A stretch of 64,000 nucleotides of DNA from Hermodice carunculata (GCA_964020975.1 OZ026623.1:80736725-80800724); one strand, 5' to 3'. Shown: positions 1 through 12,972, counted from the first letter of the stretch. Translations and numbers: made by a program. Notes: generated from the sequence alone by a model not told the origin.

Positions 1-882
1 TAATTTACAGTGAGGGGGGTGCAGAAGCTGGCAGATCATCATGTTGCCAGCTTGGTATAGAGGCTGTGTCTGAGTTGAAGAATAACAAACATGGAGTGGC
101 TGGAGAATGACCTACAATGCCATGTAACCATAAGCTTTACCGAGGCACGCAGCTGCCGCAGGAATCATTACAAGGGTGCGTGCATAATGCCTGGAACAGC
201 CAAGAGACATTAGCTTGGCGGTTACGTTTTATAGATCTCTGTACATTGCTTTGTATTCCGATAGCCAGGACGAGGTGGTGTGAGGATCGACTGGCACAGG
301 GCCCTTGTGTCGCCCGCCTGTGGTAGCAGATCTCGTCTGCAAGACGCATGCAATACACAGTTTTTTGCAATACATGTACACAGGGGTCCCTGGTCAGGGT
401 GTCCCGGGTAACACTACACTGACAGCTGACCAACATGTACATAAACAGTAACCCCTTGTAATAGGGTCACTCCATCAATGCTGGCACTGATAGGGGGGGG
501 GGAGGTCAGTCTAATTTGTGTTCAAGTTCAAGCCCAGTGTATTTTATCGAGTTTTGTTCGATCTTGTCCAAAAGACCATTTAAGTTGTGCAGCATGTGAC
601 TACTTACAAAACGTCTGTGTGGGAGAGGAAAGCATGAGGAGTGATTCTGTCTTTGTGATCATTGTAGAGATGAAAGACTGGCAGACTAGTGTGACTGTCT
701 CGTCTTCACAGACTGGCGTGACGGTCTAGTCTCAGCCATAGCAAGAAAGTAATGTGACCGCTGGCCTACAACATGTACAATCGATGTTGGAGTCAGTGCC
801 CACAAACATTTTAGGTTTTCAGTTTTAAACTGAATTTAGGAAGAGCAGTTATTTAGTTTCGAGGCCCCCGCAGTGCCAAAAG
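1..882. other. Unrecognised left-edge sequence
   Basis: No reading frame here looks coding and no repeat family is recognised. There is a run of ten G at 493-502. The plus strand is rich in T and G, as in the following 7 kb, which would suit transcribed 3' UTR or intron sequence of a gene entering from the left, but this is only inference. Confidence 0.4.
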
Positions 883-1272
883 ACCATTGGTATTGTAGCA
901 CCATTGTGGCATCACTGTGGTGCAACAAGACCACCATGGTATGATTGCAACATCGGTAGTGCCATGGGGCTGCTATAAGCTCACAGTGGCGCCACACTGT
1001 GATATTCATTCTGAAGCGCTGCTGTAGGCTGTTAGCTAGGCCACAGTGATGCAATCACACTGGAGTATTAAAGGATCAATGCAGTGCTATAAGATCATCA
1101 GACAGCTGTAAGCCCACCAGGGTGCGCTTGTACACCGTGATCTTGTAAGATCAGTACTCGTGTAACGCTATAATATCACCATGTGCAGTGCTATGAGCCC
1201 ACCATGGTGTGATTGCACTACTCTGCTACAAGACCCACATCATATTATAAGACCCTTGTGGCGCCACATCAG
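883..1272. repeat. Degenerate tandem repeat, about 35-bp units
   Basis: The stretch repeats variants of GCTATAAGACCACCATGG followed by TGTGATTGCA roughly every 30-40 bases, around ten diverged units. Short palindromes such as CACCATGGTG recur within it. A short minus-strand ORF crossing it only reflects the repeat. It looks like an old minisatellite. Confidence 0.55.
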
Positions 1273-2160
1273 TCTACCTAGTCTTTCATTTAAATTGTGA
1301 CGAGAGGATACGCTGTGGGTGTTGAGAGTTAGTTTTTCATATCATTTGGTCTTCAACATCAGGTTTTGCTGCAAAACAGCAATACCTTTGTTTAAAAAGT
1401 AAAATTTTTCATGTTCCATGTGTCACCAATAAAGAAAAGGGGGTTTTACGTGGAAACCTTTCTGTTCACATACAGCCTTTAGATTTGAGTTTGAAATTGA
1501 AGATGGATCCATCAGCAGTAAAGTGTGTATGTGTATGAATGACCCAACTGATGGGGCAATGAGTTGGGTAGACTTAAGGGCCGTGCATGCCCAGGTTATA
1601 ACGCCTGCAACACATGCAATACCAGTCTCGTGTAACAGATGTACATATTTTTCCTTCACATGTTGAAGTGGCATCAAGAGTGTGCAAGTGCAGGGCGTGG
1701 GTGAGGGTGGGAGGGGCATTAAAAAAAATGGGGGGGGGAGCGAGGCGTGATCATATGTAAATCGATGCCAGACATAGGTCAAGGCAGGTGCATGTATGTG
1801 TATGTGAGTAGGTGAGTGAGGATTTGTGTCTTATCGTTATTTGTTTTGGTGCTTTCATTTGCACACAGTCACCGAGACTAAGCAGCACAAACAGCCTGAT
1901 ATTAGCTTTGTTGTGATTGGGCGTTGGGTGTCTGCCGAGGCTCCGTGGCCGCCAGCCAGGCCCAGTGTACACGTAGGCGCTGCGTGCTCCAGTTCATCTT
2001 GGCTTTTGTACGTTTTGTTTGTACATAGAACTGAAGTTCAAACTCGTGAGGACCAGGTATTTTATATTTAAGTAAAAAAAAAATAAAAAATAAAAACAAA
2101 AATGCGCTTGTCTGCCTGGGATAAATCAAGTTGAGCCAAGAGCTATCTGTCCAGGATACA
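1273..2160. other. Non-coding stretch with a possible poly(A) signal
   Basis: No gene is recognised. AATAAA lies at 1428-1433, followed by a G-rich run. A poly-A rich segment lies at 2072-2100. Short ORFs on both strands lack any recognisable domain. Confidence 0.35.
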
Positions 2161-2280
2161 TGTGGGCACTAGCCCATGGGGAGTAGCTGGCTGCAGGATA
2201 TGTTGGGTACGGAGTACTAGAGCAGCTCATCAGCAGGATATGTTGAAGTATTTGGGAGTAGGACCAGGTGGGTTAACAGT

Positions 2281-2580
2281 GAGAGCCATGGCCACAGGAT
2301 ACATCAGGTGCTGGGGACCAGGGCCTGATCACTATGAAGTAAGAGTCATGGCCACAGGATACATCAGGTGCTGGGGACTAGGGCCTGATCACTGTGCAGT
2401 GAGAGCCATGGCCACAGGATACATCAGGTGCTGGGGACCAGGGCCTGATCACTGTGCAGTGAGAGCCATGGCCACAGGATACATCAGGTGCTGGGGACCA
2501 GGGCCTGATCACTGTGCAGTGAGAGTCATGGCCACAGGATACATCAGGTGCTGGGGACTAGGGCCTGATCGCTATACAGT
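2281..2580 (+). repeat. Minisatellite, five 60-bp units
   Basis: Five exact-length 60-base units begin at 2281, 2341, 2401, 2461 and 2521; those at 2401 and 2461 are identical and the others differ by a few bases. Diverged unit-like sequence extends left to about 2162. Because 60 is divisible by three, a frame stays open across the array (2162-2632) and would encode 20-residue repeats containing ATGYIRCWG. No neighbouring coding evidence or splice signal supports a gene, so it is called a minisatellite. Confidence 0.85.
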
Positions 2581-3923
2581 GGAGGACACGGATAGCAGGA
2601 TATATATCTCTATGTTGAGGACTTTAACTTGATGACTGTTTGGTGACGAGATAAGAGATAGCAACAGCTTTCTGTGCAGCAGAATACAACATCTGTCCAA
2701 AGATCCTAAACAGAACAACTGTAAATATATGTTTGTGTTTTCTTCAGTTACATCTGTGATGTGAAATTAGATACCATACAAAAAACACATCTTTTTTTTT
2801 TTTAAAAGAAGGGTACATAGAGGGATATGTTATGGTCGATACCCGAACCTCTAGCCTGTTCTTTTATATACAAAGCATGAATTCATGCACACAGAATGTT
2901 GCTTTATTTGTTCACAGGAATTAATAGCTTAAGAGTGTGTTTTTCTTTTTAAATATATACATACTTAGGACAACCATTTCAACCGTAACTTTTTTTTGTA
3001 AGTAGCAGTTGTTGCTTGTATGTGACAATTTGTCCCCATTTGTGATGTGGAGGTGATGTGGCTCCCTCTGTGGGTGACCTGTACATTCTTCACAACACCC
3101 CCTGGTGGTGACCTCATCATGAATTTGACCACATTTGCTGACATTCACCATTTGCGTTTTTCAACATATGACATTTAGTGCCATTTACACAGCTGCTTGC
3201 TGACCCAACCACTGTGGACAGTCACTGCCTGGGTTTGTCCATCAATGTGAGAAAGTGACAAACTTTGAAACAAGACAAAAAAAAAATGTCAATCTGAACG
3301 GAGTTTTAGAATTTGAGATAGAGTCTTTCAAATGTCACAAATTTATGTTTGTAAATGTGAAAAAGGCTGAAACAATGAAACACATCTCGGCTGTGATCTA
3401 GGGATGGTTAATATCAGGTCTGATTGTTTGGTTTTTTAACCTTCTTGTAATGTGTTGGGGGGGGGGGGGACATCTCCAAAACTGTATGGTTTTGGTATCA
3501 CATGATAGCTTTAGAGGAAGACCTTATTGAAAGAAACTAGCAAACAAAAATTGAAAAAATAGATGAGTAAATGAAATAAAACAAGAATTCAAAAAGACAT
3601 TTGTATAGAGCATATTATAAATGATTAGAAAAGAAACACATGTTAGAAGTACATAATACAAGTCTTAATTGTCACCATAGTCATTGATTTAGCATTACAT
3701 TGCACTGTTGTGTATAAAATTCATCTTTCAACAAAATGTCAAAGATTTGTTTCAATTGGGCACAGCTTAAACAAACTATATTTCCAATGTGTATCCCATG
3801 TTCTCTCAAGAAATGTAGAGTTTTAAAGGTGTTTCCTAAACACATTTTACAAAAGGGGAAGAATTTAAAAAATACTTTTTATTATCCCTTCCCCACCTTG
3901 AGTTCAGAAAAGGTTTAAACTTT
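2581..3923. other. Non-coding T/G-rich stretch
   Basis: No gene is recognised. A run of thirteen G lies at 3457-3469. A CTCF-like motif is at 3096-3108 (minus-strand reading CCACCAGGGGGTG). Confidence 0.35.
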
Positions 3924-3948
3924 TTGAGTGCCAAGCAGATTTGGCGGC

Positions 3949-4012
3949 TCTCCTGAGTGCAGTTTGGGCAGATTGCACCCAAAGTGCTGCAAGACAGCTG
4001 TTGACTTAGACC
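3949..4012. repeat. Dispersed hairpin element, copy G (diverged)
   Basis: The right arm reads GCACCCAAAGTGCTGC, then CAGCTGTTGACTTAGACC. The left arm shows a diverged GCTCTCCTGAGTGCAGTTTG with inner GTTTGGG pairing with CCCAAAG. It matches the family consensus best seen at 4171-4238 and 57752-57815. The left half is more degraded than the right. Confidence 0.55.
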
Positions 4013-4170
4013 ATTATATCCTCAGGAATTAATAGGCATGCTGGTATTTGAATGAAAGTTTGGGGGGGGGGGTTTCCACACGGAATATGAATCTAACATC
4101 CTTAGTATGATTGAGGGCAGTTTGTCATGTAGCTTGACTTTTGTCGCAGTTCACACTGAAAGAGGCAAGA

Positions 4171-4242
4171 CTGAGTCAACAGCTTTCCTTGGCACGGGTT
4201 GGTGCTAAGCACCGAACCCAGGCCAAGGAAAGCTGTTGGCAT
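4171..4242. repeat. Dispersed hairpin element, copy A (near-perfect)
   Basis: This is the best-preserved copy of the short palindrome family. Outer arms CAACAGCTTTCCTTGGC (4177-4193) and GCCAAGGAAAGCTGTTG (4222-4238) are perfect 17-bp complements. An inner stem GGGTT-GGTGC is closed by TAA and paired with GCACC-GAACCC. The left flank reads CTGAGTCAAC, giving the TGAGTCA (AP-1 consensus) seen at the ends of most copies. No ORF is present. Confidence 0.8.
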
Positions 4243-5749
4243 GGGGTGTGGTGTCTTGGTAAGTCTCATCTACAGTTGACGTTCAAAGTATTTTTTATTA
4301 CTGAAGGAGACTTCAGTTGAGCACCAGTCGGTTGTGGCCAGTTGAAGGGGGAAGGGGTTTACCTTCGCTAGATCACCGTGAAGAAAACACACATTTTCCT
4401 TTCTCATGTTTCTGGTGCCATGTGCACTGTTCGTATAGTCATTTCAATGATGTCATAGCTATGATGGACCAATGAGAACTGCTGTTGTTCAAGCACTTAC
4501 AGCAGCAGGCCAATCAAAGTTTAGCTTTCATTGATTTATGTGCCTCGTCTAGTTGAGCGTATGTAGAAGCCGACTTCCTGACATGCCGAGGAAGGCAGTC
4601 GAGTCTTTACAAGGTACAGTCAGCTGCAGTCGTAAAGTGAGGCATAGTAATGCTTCTAAAGCCTGCAAGCAAAGCAGAAAAGCAAATATTACCACTCACA
4701 GTGTGAGTGCACCTTGACAGGTGGCAAGAAGTTAATTTCCAGATAATTTTGACATGGACTGGGCAGTATGGCTTTGTGGTGCCAGCTGCTCTGATATAGA
4801 TTGTAAATTTTAGCACATCCTTTACGTAATTTAGGTTCGCTTCTGTGACAGCCAAAGTGAGGCGGTTCTGAAGTGGAATTCGCAGTTTTGTGAGATAATT
4901 GGTGATATTTTTATTTTGAAATGGAAACTAACTGGCTTTAAATCAGACATCCCCTTTCAGTGATTACAATTCTTAGGCCAGGATGTCATGAATTTTCCTC
5001 CGTCAAGTTGACTGGAGTGAAAACTATGACTCAGACTTTGTATAGCATGGGTAAACAGTTCAACTTGTGATGTTGCTGCAATGTGAACTATTGTGGAGGT
5101 TGAAAATAGCCTTCAGTGACCCCCAAAATGCACATAAAATGTGTGAAAGTTTATACTGCAAGAAGATAAACATGTGTACAAAATGTAGCATGCACAAAGT
5201 ACTATGGAACTACGATATACTTGAACATGTTGGAATGTACAGCTGTTTTGGGTTGGATTCTCTTGTCATTTTTACCCAGACTTGTGTCAAACCAGTTATT
5301 CATTTGGACATCAGCTGCACGTGGATGGCACCCTTAGTTGGCAGTGACCTCGTGATAGTATCTGCCACCTGGTGGTAACCTTGTTATATCTACCAGGTGA
5401 TGGCAACCCCACACACAGATTGTTGTCATGAAGTCCCTGGTGGTGTTGTGTGGGGACTATCAGTTTGAATGGCTTGTTAACGGGGGAATCTGTGCTACAC
5501 TAGTGACTAGGCTGGCGAGTGGCCACATGTACTTACACCATTTAGTTTGCCCATTTGAATGTTAGGGAAGTCAAAAGTGTTTCCCAATGTAGATATCACA
5601 ATCTCCGTGTTTATATTGAGTAAATAAATATGTACAATAATGTTCATTGATTGAATATCAGGTTATTGTGTGTACAAAAATTGTTTTGTTACAATGATGA
5701 TTCATTTTTATGTTGCTATAGCAATGGAAAACACATGTACGCTTAGTTT
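4243..5749. other. Non-coding stretch with CTCF-like motifs
   Basis: No gene is recognised. TGCCACCTGGTGG at 5363-5375 is an exact reverse complement of the CTCF core CCACCAGGTGGCA, and a weaker CCACCAGGGA core lies at 5431-5443 (minus). AATAAA occurs at about 5622. A possible very diverged hairpin-family relative lies at about 4570-4604. Confidence 0.35.
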
Positions 5750-5875
5750 CAGTCACCATGGTGACTCACTATTCTATTATGTATTGCCATGGTGATGTAC
5801 AGCGAAAGTAAGCTTTAGGTATTGGTTACCATGGTGACTCAGACTTCAATTATATGTTGCCATGGTGATGATGTA
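5750..5875. promoter_or_regulatory. Tandem X-box-like CCATGG palindromes
   Basis: Two units of about 70 bp each carry a pair of palindromic motifs: AGTCACCATGGTGACTCA then TTGCCATGGTGATG in the first, and GGTTACCATGGTGACTCA then TTGCCATGGTGATG in the second. GTTACCATGGTGAC resembles the RFX X-box (GTTRCC-N0-3-RGYAAC type). TGACTCA follows in both units. Binding is inferred only from motif resemblance, and this could be an old duplicated repeat. Confidence 0.35.
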
Positions 5876-6180
5876 CGTAAGAGCATGCTTAGTATCCATT
5901 GGTGCTTTTTCTTTTTTAAGTTGCTTGATTTTTTAATGTTGGAATTACTGCACATCACTGTTTGTGTGGTGTCTGTTTCCAAAATGAATCCCTGTACACG
6001 TAGATGTCTTCCATGGAGGTGACCAGCATCACATAGATGACTCAAACTAGGCGGAAAGTTTGAACAGATTTAAATTAACACTGATTTCTTAAGAGAAAAA
6101 GCTGATGGAGAGCAGCTGTTGTGAGAGACAGTCACCCTGAACACAACAGGATGATGGCAGTGTTTAATGAGGCATAGCTG
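5876..6180. other. Unrecognised spacer
   Basis: Nothing recognisable lies between the CCATGG repeats and the 30-bp minisatellite. Confidence 0.3.
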
Positions 6181-6660
6181 GGAGTCAGAGAGGCATGGCC
6201 TCACATGGCAGGAGCTAGAGAGGCGTGGCCTCACATGGCTGGAGTCAGAGAGGCATGGCCTCACATGGCAGGAGTCAGAGAGGCATGGCCTCACATGGCA
6301 GGAGCTAGAGAGGCGTGGCCTCACATGGCTGGCGTCAGAGAGGCGTTGCCTCACATGGCTGGAGTCAGAGAGGCATGGCCTCACATGGCTGGCGTCAGAG
6401 AGGCGTGGCCTCGCATGGCAGGAGTCAGAGAGGCATGGCCTCGTATGGCAGGAGTCAAAGAGGCGTGGCCTCACATGGCATGAATTAGAGAGGCATGGCC
6501 TCACATGACACGAGTCAGACAGGCATGGCCTCATATGGCAGGAGTCAGAGAGGTGTGGCCTTACTTGGGAGGAGTCAGAGAAGTGTGGCCTTACTTGGGA
6601 AGAGCCAGACAGGTGTGGCTTGACAGAGTAGAAGTGAGAGGGGTGTTGCACCAGAAGAGT
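6181..6660 (+). repeat. Minisatellite, about sixteen 30-bp units
   Basis: Fourteen exact-length 30-base units run from 6181 to 6600, each a variant of GGAGTCAGAGAGGCATGGCC followed by TCACATGGCA; two more decayed units reach 6660. The unit length is divisible by three, so frames on both strands stay open (minus-strand repeats of SDSCHVRPCL; plus-strand repeats of AGVREAWPHM). These are judged by-products of the repeat, not genes. Confidence 0.85.
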
Positions 6661-7990
6661 CTGAGGCATGACCTGCAGACCTGTGAGGGGCAACAGAATT
6701 TTATGTCACATTTTGTGTTCAAAAGTGTGGCATTGATAAGTGAAGAGAGGGGTACTTTTTTGGCCTTCACTGCACTTTGCAAAGTAGATAATGGGGCAGA
6801 AGGAGCAAGAGGCAGAGGGCTTGATCTCACATACTGCAGTATATCAGTACCAGAGCTACTCAGACAGTATAACTTATACACAGAGGGTAGCCCTTATACT
6901 CTTGCATTACATTTTATGCAGTAGAGGGTAGGAGCAATAAGCAGGAAGGTTAGCCTTCTGTATTTTAACATTATGCTGTCTGCAGTACCAGATAACACCT
7001 GGGGCCACAAACTTGGCCCCCAAGACTCCAACATTAGTGTTCTCTGCCATACAGGGTAACAGGTGCCAGCATTATATTAGCAGCGTGTTCAAACAATATT
7101 GTCCCTTGTGGGCAGTTTTATTAGTGTTGAAACTGATACACAGCTGAAAAAGAGCAATTTGCAAATCTGAATGTTGCCAGTTGTGTGCGGATGGGGGCAC
7201 TCCTGCGATGCTTCAAGCCATACATTAGTCAATAGCACCGCCATGCACTGGGCCCAGGATGTAATTGGTCTCTGTATGGGTCACACAGCTGTCAGTTTCA
7301 CGTACAACATTGACCCTATTTTTTTGTTTCCTTGAAGTTCGCCATGCAGCCACTTGGTGGCAGCAGCACTCTGGGTTCCCTCTGCAGACCGTAGATGGCA
7401 GTGTTGTGCATAATTGCTAACTGCAGAAACAGTGCATGTTTTAAACTGTTATTCGTTCTACAGCTTGCCAGTGGTGATGGTGTTCAAAGTTGCTGATTTG
7501 TATATAGTGATTGTAAAGATAATTTAATTAATGAGAGAACATAGCAGCCACGTGTTCTGACATTCAGGATCCATGTGGTTCGTGAATTTAGTGACCAGAA
7601 GTTTCCAGTTAATCCATGCAGAAAGTGTGTGTCCATTATATGGTACAAACCTAGAGACAGGATGTATTCGGAGGAGAGAGTTCTGTACAGGTGCTCCAGT
7701 CCTCAGTTGTGGCAATACTCTATAGTTGCTGCCCTGTATATGTCTCTGTATGCTCATGTTTTAATCACTTTTTCAGGAGGCAGCACACTCCATCCCCATG
7801 TTTGCTGCAGCTGTTTCAGAAATATTCTCCCCCAAACCTTTTGAATTCCATTGGTTTTATTCTTTGACCATACAGTCACACATTATTGGGTCTGCGGAGC
7901 GTGCAGGCCATGGAGTTGTACAGACATTTTGTACTGTGATAGTCAGCGTATGTCTAGGTCTGGGGCGGCCGTGTACCACTCTTCCTAGAC
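6661..7990. other. Non-coding stretch upstream of a poly(A) signal
   Basis: No convincing coding sequence. CCACTTGGTGGCAG at 7350-7363 is one mismatch from the CTCF consensus. Short ORFs (7575-7844, 7798-8058) have no recognisable domain. Confidence 0.35.
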
Positions 7991-7997
7991 ATCAAAA

Positions 7998-8045
7998 AAT
8001 AAAGTCAATCTTTGAAAAAATATCAAGTGTTTGTCTTCATTTTTC
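7998..8045 (+). terminator. Candidate polyadenylation site
   Basis: AATAAA at 7998-8003 is followed about 25 bases later by a GT/T-rich stretch (GTGTTTGTCTTC), the usual layout of a metazoan cleavage and polyadenylation site. It would end a plus-strand transcript, possibly a long 3' UTR entering from the left. No matching coding exon is visible in the window. Confidence 0.4.
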
Positions 8046-8385
8046 TTCATGTAAGTGAAAACATAACCAGATATGTTTGACACAAAAAGTATCTGCTATA
8101 ATAATAATATAAACTAAAGCCGAGAAAATATAAAATGTATTAGAATAAATTTTGGCATACTGTGAAAGGCTTTTGTTTATATTATGAAATATTTTAGTTG
8201 GGATACTTGTGTAAAATTTTTGTAGTGAATATTAACACATTGCAATATATGTTACAATACATCACCCCTAAAACACCTTTTGGTAATCCATTTGGGGGTC
8301 CATTTCTCCAAGAAGAAAAGGAAAGCTGAAGTGAATGAATAGACCTTTCCCACCCCTAGGAGATCTTTACTGATGCATATATGTG

Positions 8386-9452
<1,067 letters not shown>

Positions 9453-10266
9453 TAGTTATGTCTGTGCGCTAACACACACATATTGTTTTTCTAGGAATTC
9501 TTGTTTTCTTTCTTTTGTTACAAGCAAGTTTGTCCAACATTTCATTTGAAAAGTGTTATACGTAGAAACTCCAAACTGCGCACAATTATACCTCTATAGA
9601 TGAAGTCTCACCTTTTTATAATGAGAGGTCATGTTTTTCAAAATTATGCAAATGAAGGCTAATTTAAGTTCAGTATTTTATATATTATAGTAGATGTAGT
9701 TCCGAGTGTATAGGAGTTTGATCATATCAAGGCAAAGGTCATCTCGAAGGTCAAGGTCAAAGGCCAATTTTAGGTCAAAATGTCACTTTAAAGTTCAAGG
9801 TTCACTTCAGGTAGAGGTCATCTCAAGGTCAAATGTCATTTGAAGGTCAAAGGCCACTTATGATGGTGGCTTTCTTCTAGCCATCACTTGGTCAATTTTT
9901 ATCCAATTTTGATCGTGCTGGGCTCAAATTGTAGCTATAGTAACACTGCAAATTTTGGAACTTACATGTGACCCCTAAAGGTCGAAGGTCAACTTTATGT
10001 TGACCTTTGAAAGTTTTACCCAGCCATAACTCGGCCAATTTCCATCCAAGTCTAATCATGTTGGACTTAAATTGTGGGTATTGTAATATTGTACATTTTT
10101 GCGATTTAAATGTGACCAGTAAAGGTCATTTGTACTTTGAAATTTTTATCCAGCCATAAGCTTAATGGAATGTAAAGTATCAAAGGACAAAAGTTTTAGT
10201 ATTTAATATTTACAACTTTTGAAGGCGCCCCGGCAGATTTGCTTTGAAGCAAATCTTCTTTTCTAG
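9453..10266. repeat. AGGTCA-rich dispersed repeat, copy 2
   Basis: This is a head-to-tail second copy of the preceding unit with the same ends and internal order, clearly diverged by substitutions and small indels, including loss of several AGGTCA pairs. Without the (CT)n expansion the two copies are of similar length. The divergence suggests an old duplication or two independent insertions side by side. Confidence 0.7.
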
Positions 10267-10274
10267 TACATATA

Positions 10275-11190
10275 ACTATGGGTGGCGCCACCAACATTGA
10301 CTGCAACATAGATTTTCATACACTTGATAAGTTCTAAAAGTTCCATGGGACCAATTCAAAAACTGGGCGGGGGGGGGGGGGGGTGAGGAGTGCAGAGCAT
10401 CACCATCAATTTGGATTGAAAATTTTTATGTTCAAAATCTGCGCCCACATGCAGCTTTCCATATATGGTTTGGTTGTTCAAATCGTATAAAAAAGGTTTA
10501 AAGTTATTGAAGAAAAACAATACCATTGGCAAGCACCAAAGTAAATAATATTGGGTCAAGGTGACCCAAAAAGTAGGTCACCAAGTACAGTTTTATGTGC
10601 AACCTAATCAAGTGAAATTTAGATCTGGAGGCTCAATTCTCCTTGCCATTGATGTCCAAGCTACAACCTGCTATCACAGAATCAGCTTTTATAACTTTAG
10701 AGGCCTGTTTACTTCACAAAAAAGGTCAAGGTCACTGACATTATATAACATGCTAGCATGGAATATGGTCTTTATGTCCTCTAAATTTGGTAAATCTAAT
10801 CAAATTTTTTTTTTTTGAGATATGGCATTGTATACCTTAAAAACATTTTGGCTTATAATTTAGGTCAAATTATAGGGGTGCCACTAGTATCATAAGCAAC
10901 TTAGACTTTCAACTCCTCCACAATCCCACTAAATTTCATGAAGATGTACGAAACATTAAGGATGATAGAGTGGTGAAGACTTTTGCATTTTGACCCATAT
11001 ATTACATAATGCTGCAGGTAGCACTACCAATATTGAACTTGACCTACATTTTCGTATACTTCTAAAGTCCTGAAAGTTATATGGGACTATTGTTAAAAAC
11101 TGTAGACTGCATCGTGCTCACAAGCAAAAAGTTTACGGACAGACAGAAGGATGGACAGACAGACATGAGTGATTGCATCAGCTCTGTGAC
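10275..11190. repeat. Diverged direct repeats of an unclassified dispersed family
   Basis: The stretch at 10275-10366 (GGTGGCGCCACCAACATTGA...) recurs in diverged form at 11010-11101 (GGTAGCACTACCAATATTGA...), so about 740 bp is tandemly repeated. It contains a 15-base G run at 10369-10383, an inverted GGTGACC/GGTCACC pair at about 10560-10582, and a closing GGACAGACAGAAGGATGGAC segment at about 11137. No coding content is seen. Confidence 0.5.
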
Positions 11191-11554
11191 CTTTGGTCAG
11201 ATGAGGTAAAAAGTGACCCGCAAACAATACCATGGTACAAGCTTTGTCTAAGGTTGTGCCCTCTGGTGGCTGATCCAGCTGGAACAAAACCAGGAACATA
11301 CCTCTCATACACCATCGAATATAGCGTTTCCTCCTTCTTCCAATTTGTACTTATGTCTTCACATATTTTGTTTCCAAGAGTTTTTGCATCAGTTTTTACT
11401 GTTGTTGCCCATGCACTACATAATGAAGTTTTTTAACTCCATTTGGTCTCAAGTGGGTCACGGGTTGAGCTGGAGGTCTAATTGTGCTGCTGGCTTTGTA
11501 GTCTACCACTGGAATCTAGGAGGGAATATTGGACCAGCCCTTCCATCTGTCTGA
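11191..11554. other. Unrecognised spacer with a CTCF-like motif
   Basis: TGCCCTCTGGTGG at 11257-11269 is the exact reverse complement of CCACCAGAGGGCA, a close CTCF consensus match. Nothing else is recognised. Confidence 0.3.
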
Positions 11555-12265
11555 AAATTCTTGTCCAGGCCATATTTCCTGTACCATTATATTGATAAAT
11601 ATTAAACTTGGTGTGCACATACTGTGTGAGATATGGGTGTGTTGCTTAGCAAAATAAAGCCACCGAGACCTTGCCGTTTGACTTGTCATAGAAATTGCTT
11701 GAATGGGCCACATTTCCCATACCATAATACTTAAATATACCAAACTTGATGTGGGGATACTTCCGTAGATAGTGTGTGTTGCATACCAAAAGATCACTGT
11801 GACCTTGACCTTTGACATTTGATCCAATATAGAAAATGCTTGTAAAGGCCATATTTCCGATACTTTGAAAATTAAAGGTACCAAACTTGATGTGTGAATA
11901 CTTCTCAGGATAGCAGTGTGTCACATACCACTGTGACCTTGACATTTGACCCCCATCATACAAATTATTGTGTGGACCATATTTTCTCTGATATAGTTAG
12001 GGATACAAAAGTTGTAATGTGGATACTTGTTGGGATAGGAAAGTGTTGAGTACTAAACTATGTCACTGTAACCTTTGACTACATCATAGCAAATGCTTTT
12101 GCTGGCCATATTTCCTATGCTGTAACAACTAGAAATTGCAAACTTGGTGCGTGGATACTTCTTCGGATAGATGTGCATCACCTACTGAAATTAGGACACT
12201 GTTGCTTTTATCTTTGACCCTGAAAGTGACCTTTGAAAATGCTTGCCAGGACCAAATTTCTTATT
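11555..12265. repeat. Degenerate satellite, about 138-bp units
   Basis: Five full units and one partial start near 11555, 11689, 11832, 11960, 12090 and 12236. Each has GCTTGTAAAGGCCATATTTC-like sequence, then ACCAAACTTGATGTG, GGATACTTCT and CACTGTGACCTTGACCTTTG. Unit length varies from about 128 to 146. Two minus-strand ORFs (122 and 105 residues) are produced by the repeat and share no known domain. Confidence 0.8.
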
Positions 12266-12970
12266 TTGGAAGAAGTAAGAGAATTAACCTGCAGTGGCAG
12301 ACTACGTATTGTGTGCAATGCAACTGTCCTTATCCATCATGGTGCCAAACAAGTGGGCCAGGTATGATCATTAGGGTCACTCCTTGGCCTTCTGGAACAC
12401 TGATACTGCCTGTAAAACTTGTTCATTAGGTTCGGATATGTCATGCTCTTAGGACCAATCTTGCTCTCATTGTGTGTCAAGAACTCAGTAACAGTGGGAG
12501 TCAATACATTCAGCAGAAGAAACGGCAATGTCTAAGCAAGATGCTGGAGTTTCTAAAGCCACAGAGAGGTCTGCCTGCTGCCCCAAATCAGCAGGTGCCA
12601 CAGGATAGAATGTTCCAGCTTCTCAGCAACCCAGGAAGAGGAAGACAACATTTTTTTGCTGGCTACATCTTGAGACTGTTTCCTAGCTTGATACCATGAT
12701 TTCATTCCAGCCAGGAACCTGGACTAATGGCCAAAAACAAGGGTAAACCTGGGTCCAATCAGTCTGACTTTGAAGCTGGTCAGCCCTTTCCTAGACCCAA
12801 CCTTTAGTTTCAGATAGTCTGGCCCAACTCTCTCACAGGTATTGGATCCAGTTCCTAGTCCTGAAAGAGTTCCAGTCAGAAGTCTCATCTGTCCCAGCTG
12901 GGTTGATTTCCTAGGGTCTGCTGCAACTTCCATTACAGAATATTGGTTTTCCTCAGAGGAGATTTTTCAC
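12266..12970. other. Unrecognised stretch
   Basis: A plus-strand ORF (12472-12699) has no recognisable domain and no clear splice context. Nothing else is identified. Confidence 0.3.
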
Positions 12971-12972
12971 TA

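Noticed and set aside
2162-2632. 156-codon ORF with 20-residue repeats
   Set aside because: It is produced by a 60-bp minisatellite; flanks show no coding signal or splice sites.
6181-6660. CRISPR-like regular repeat array
   Set aside because: Units are contiguous without unique spacers and the DNA is eukaryotic; this is a minisatellite.
6070-6693. 207-codon minus-strand ORF and 113- and 92-codon plus-strand ORFs
   Set aside because: All arise from the 30-bp minisatellite, which is open on both strands because its unit is a multiple of three.
11516-11963. 122- and 105-codon minus-strand ORFs
   Set aside because: They follow the 138-bp satellite units and change frame between units.
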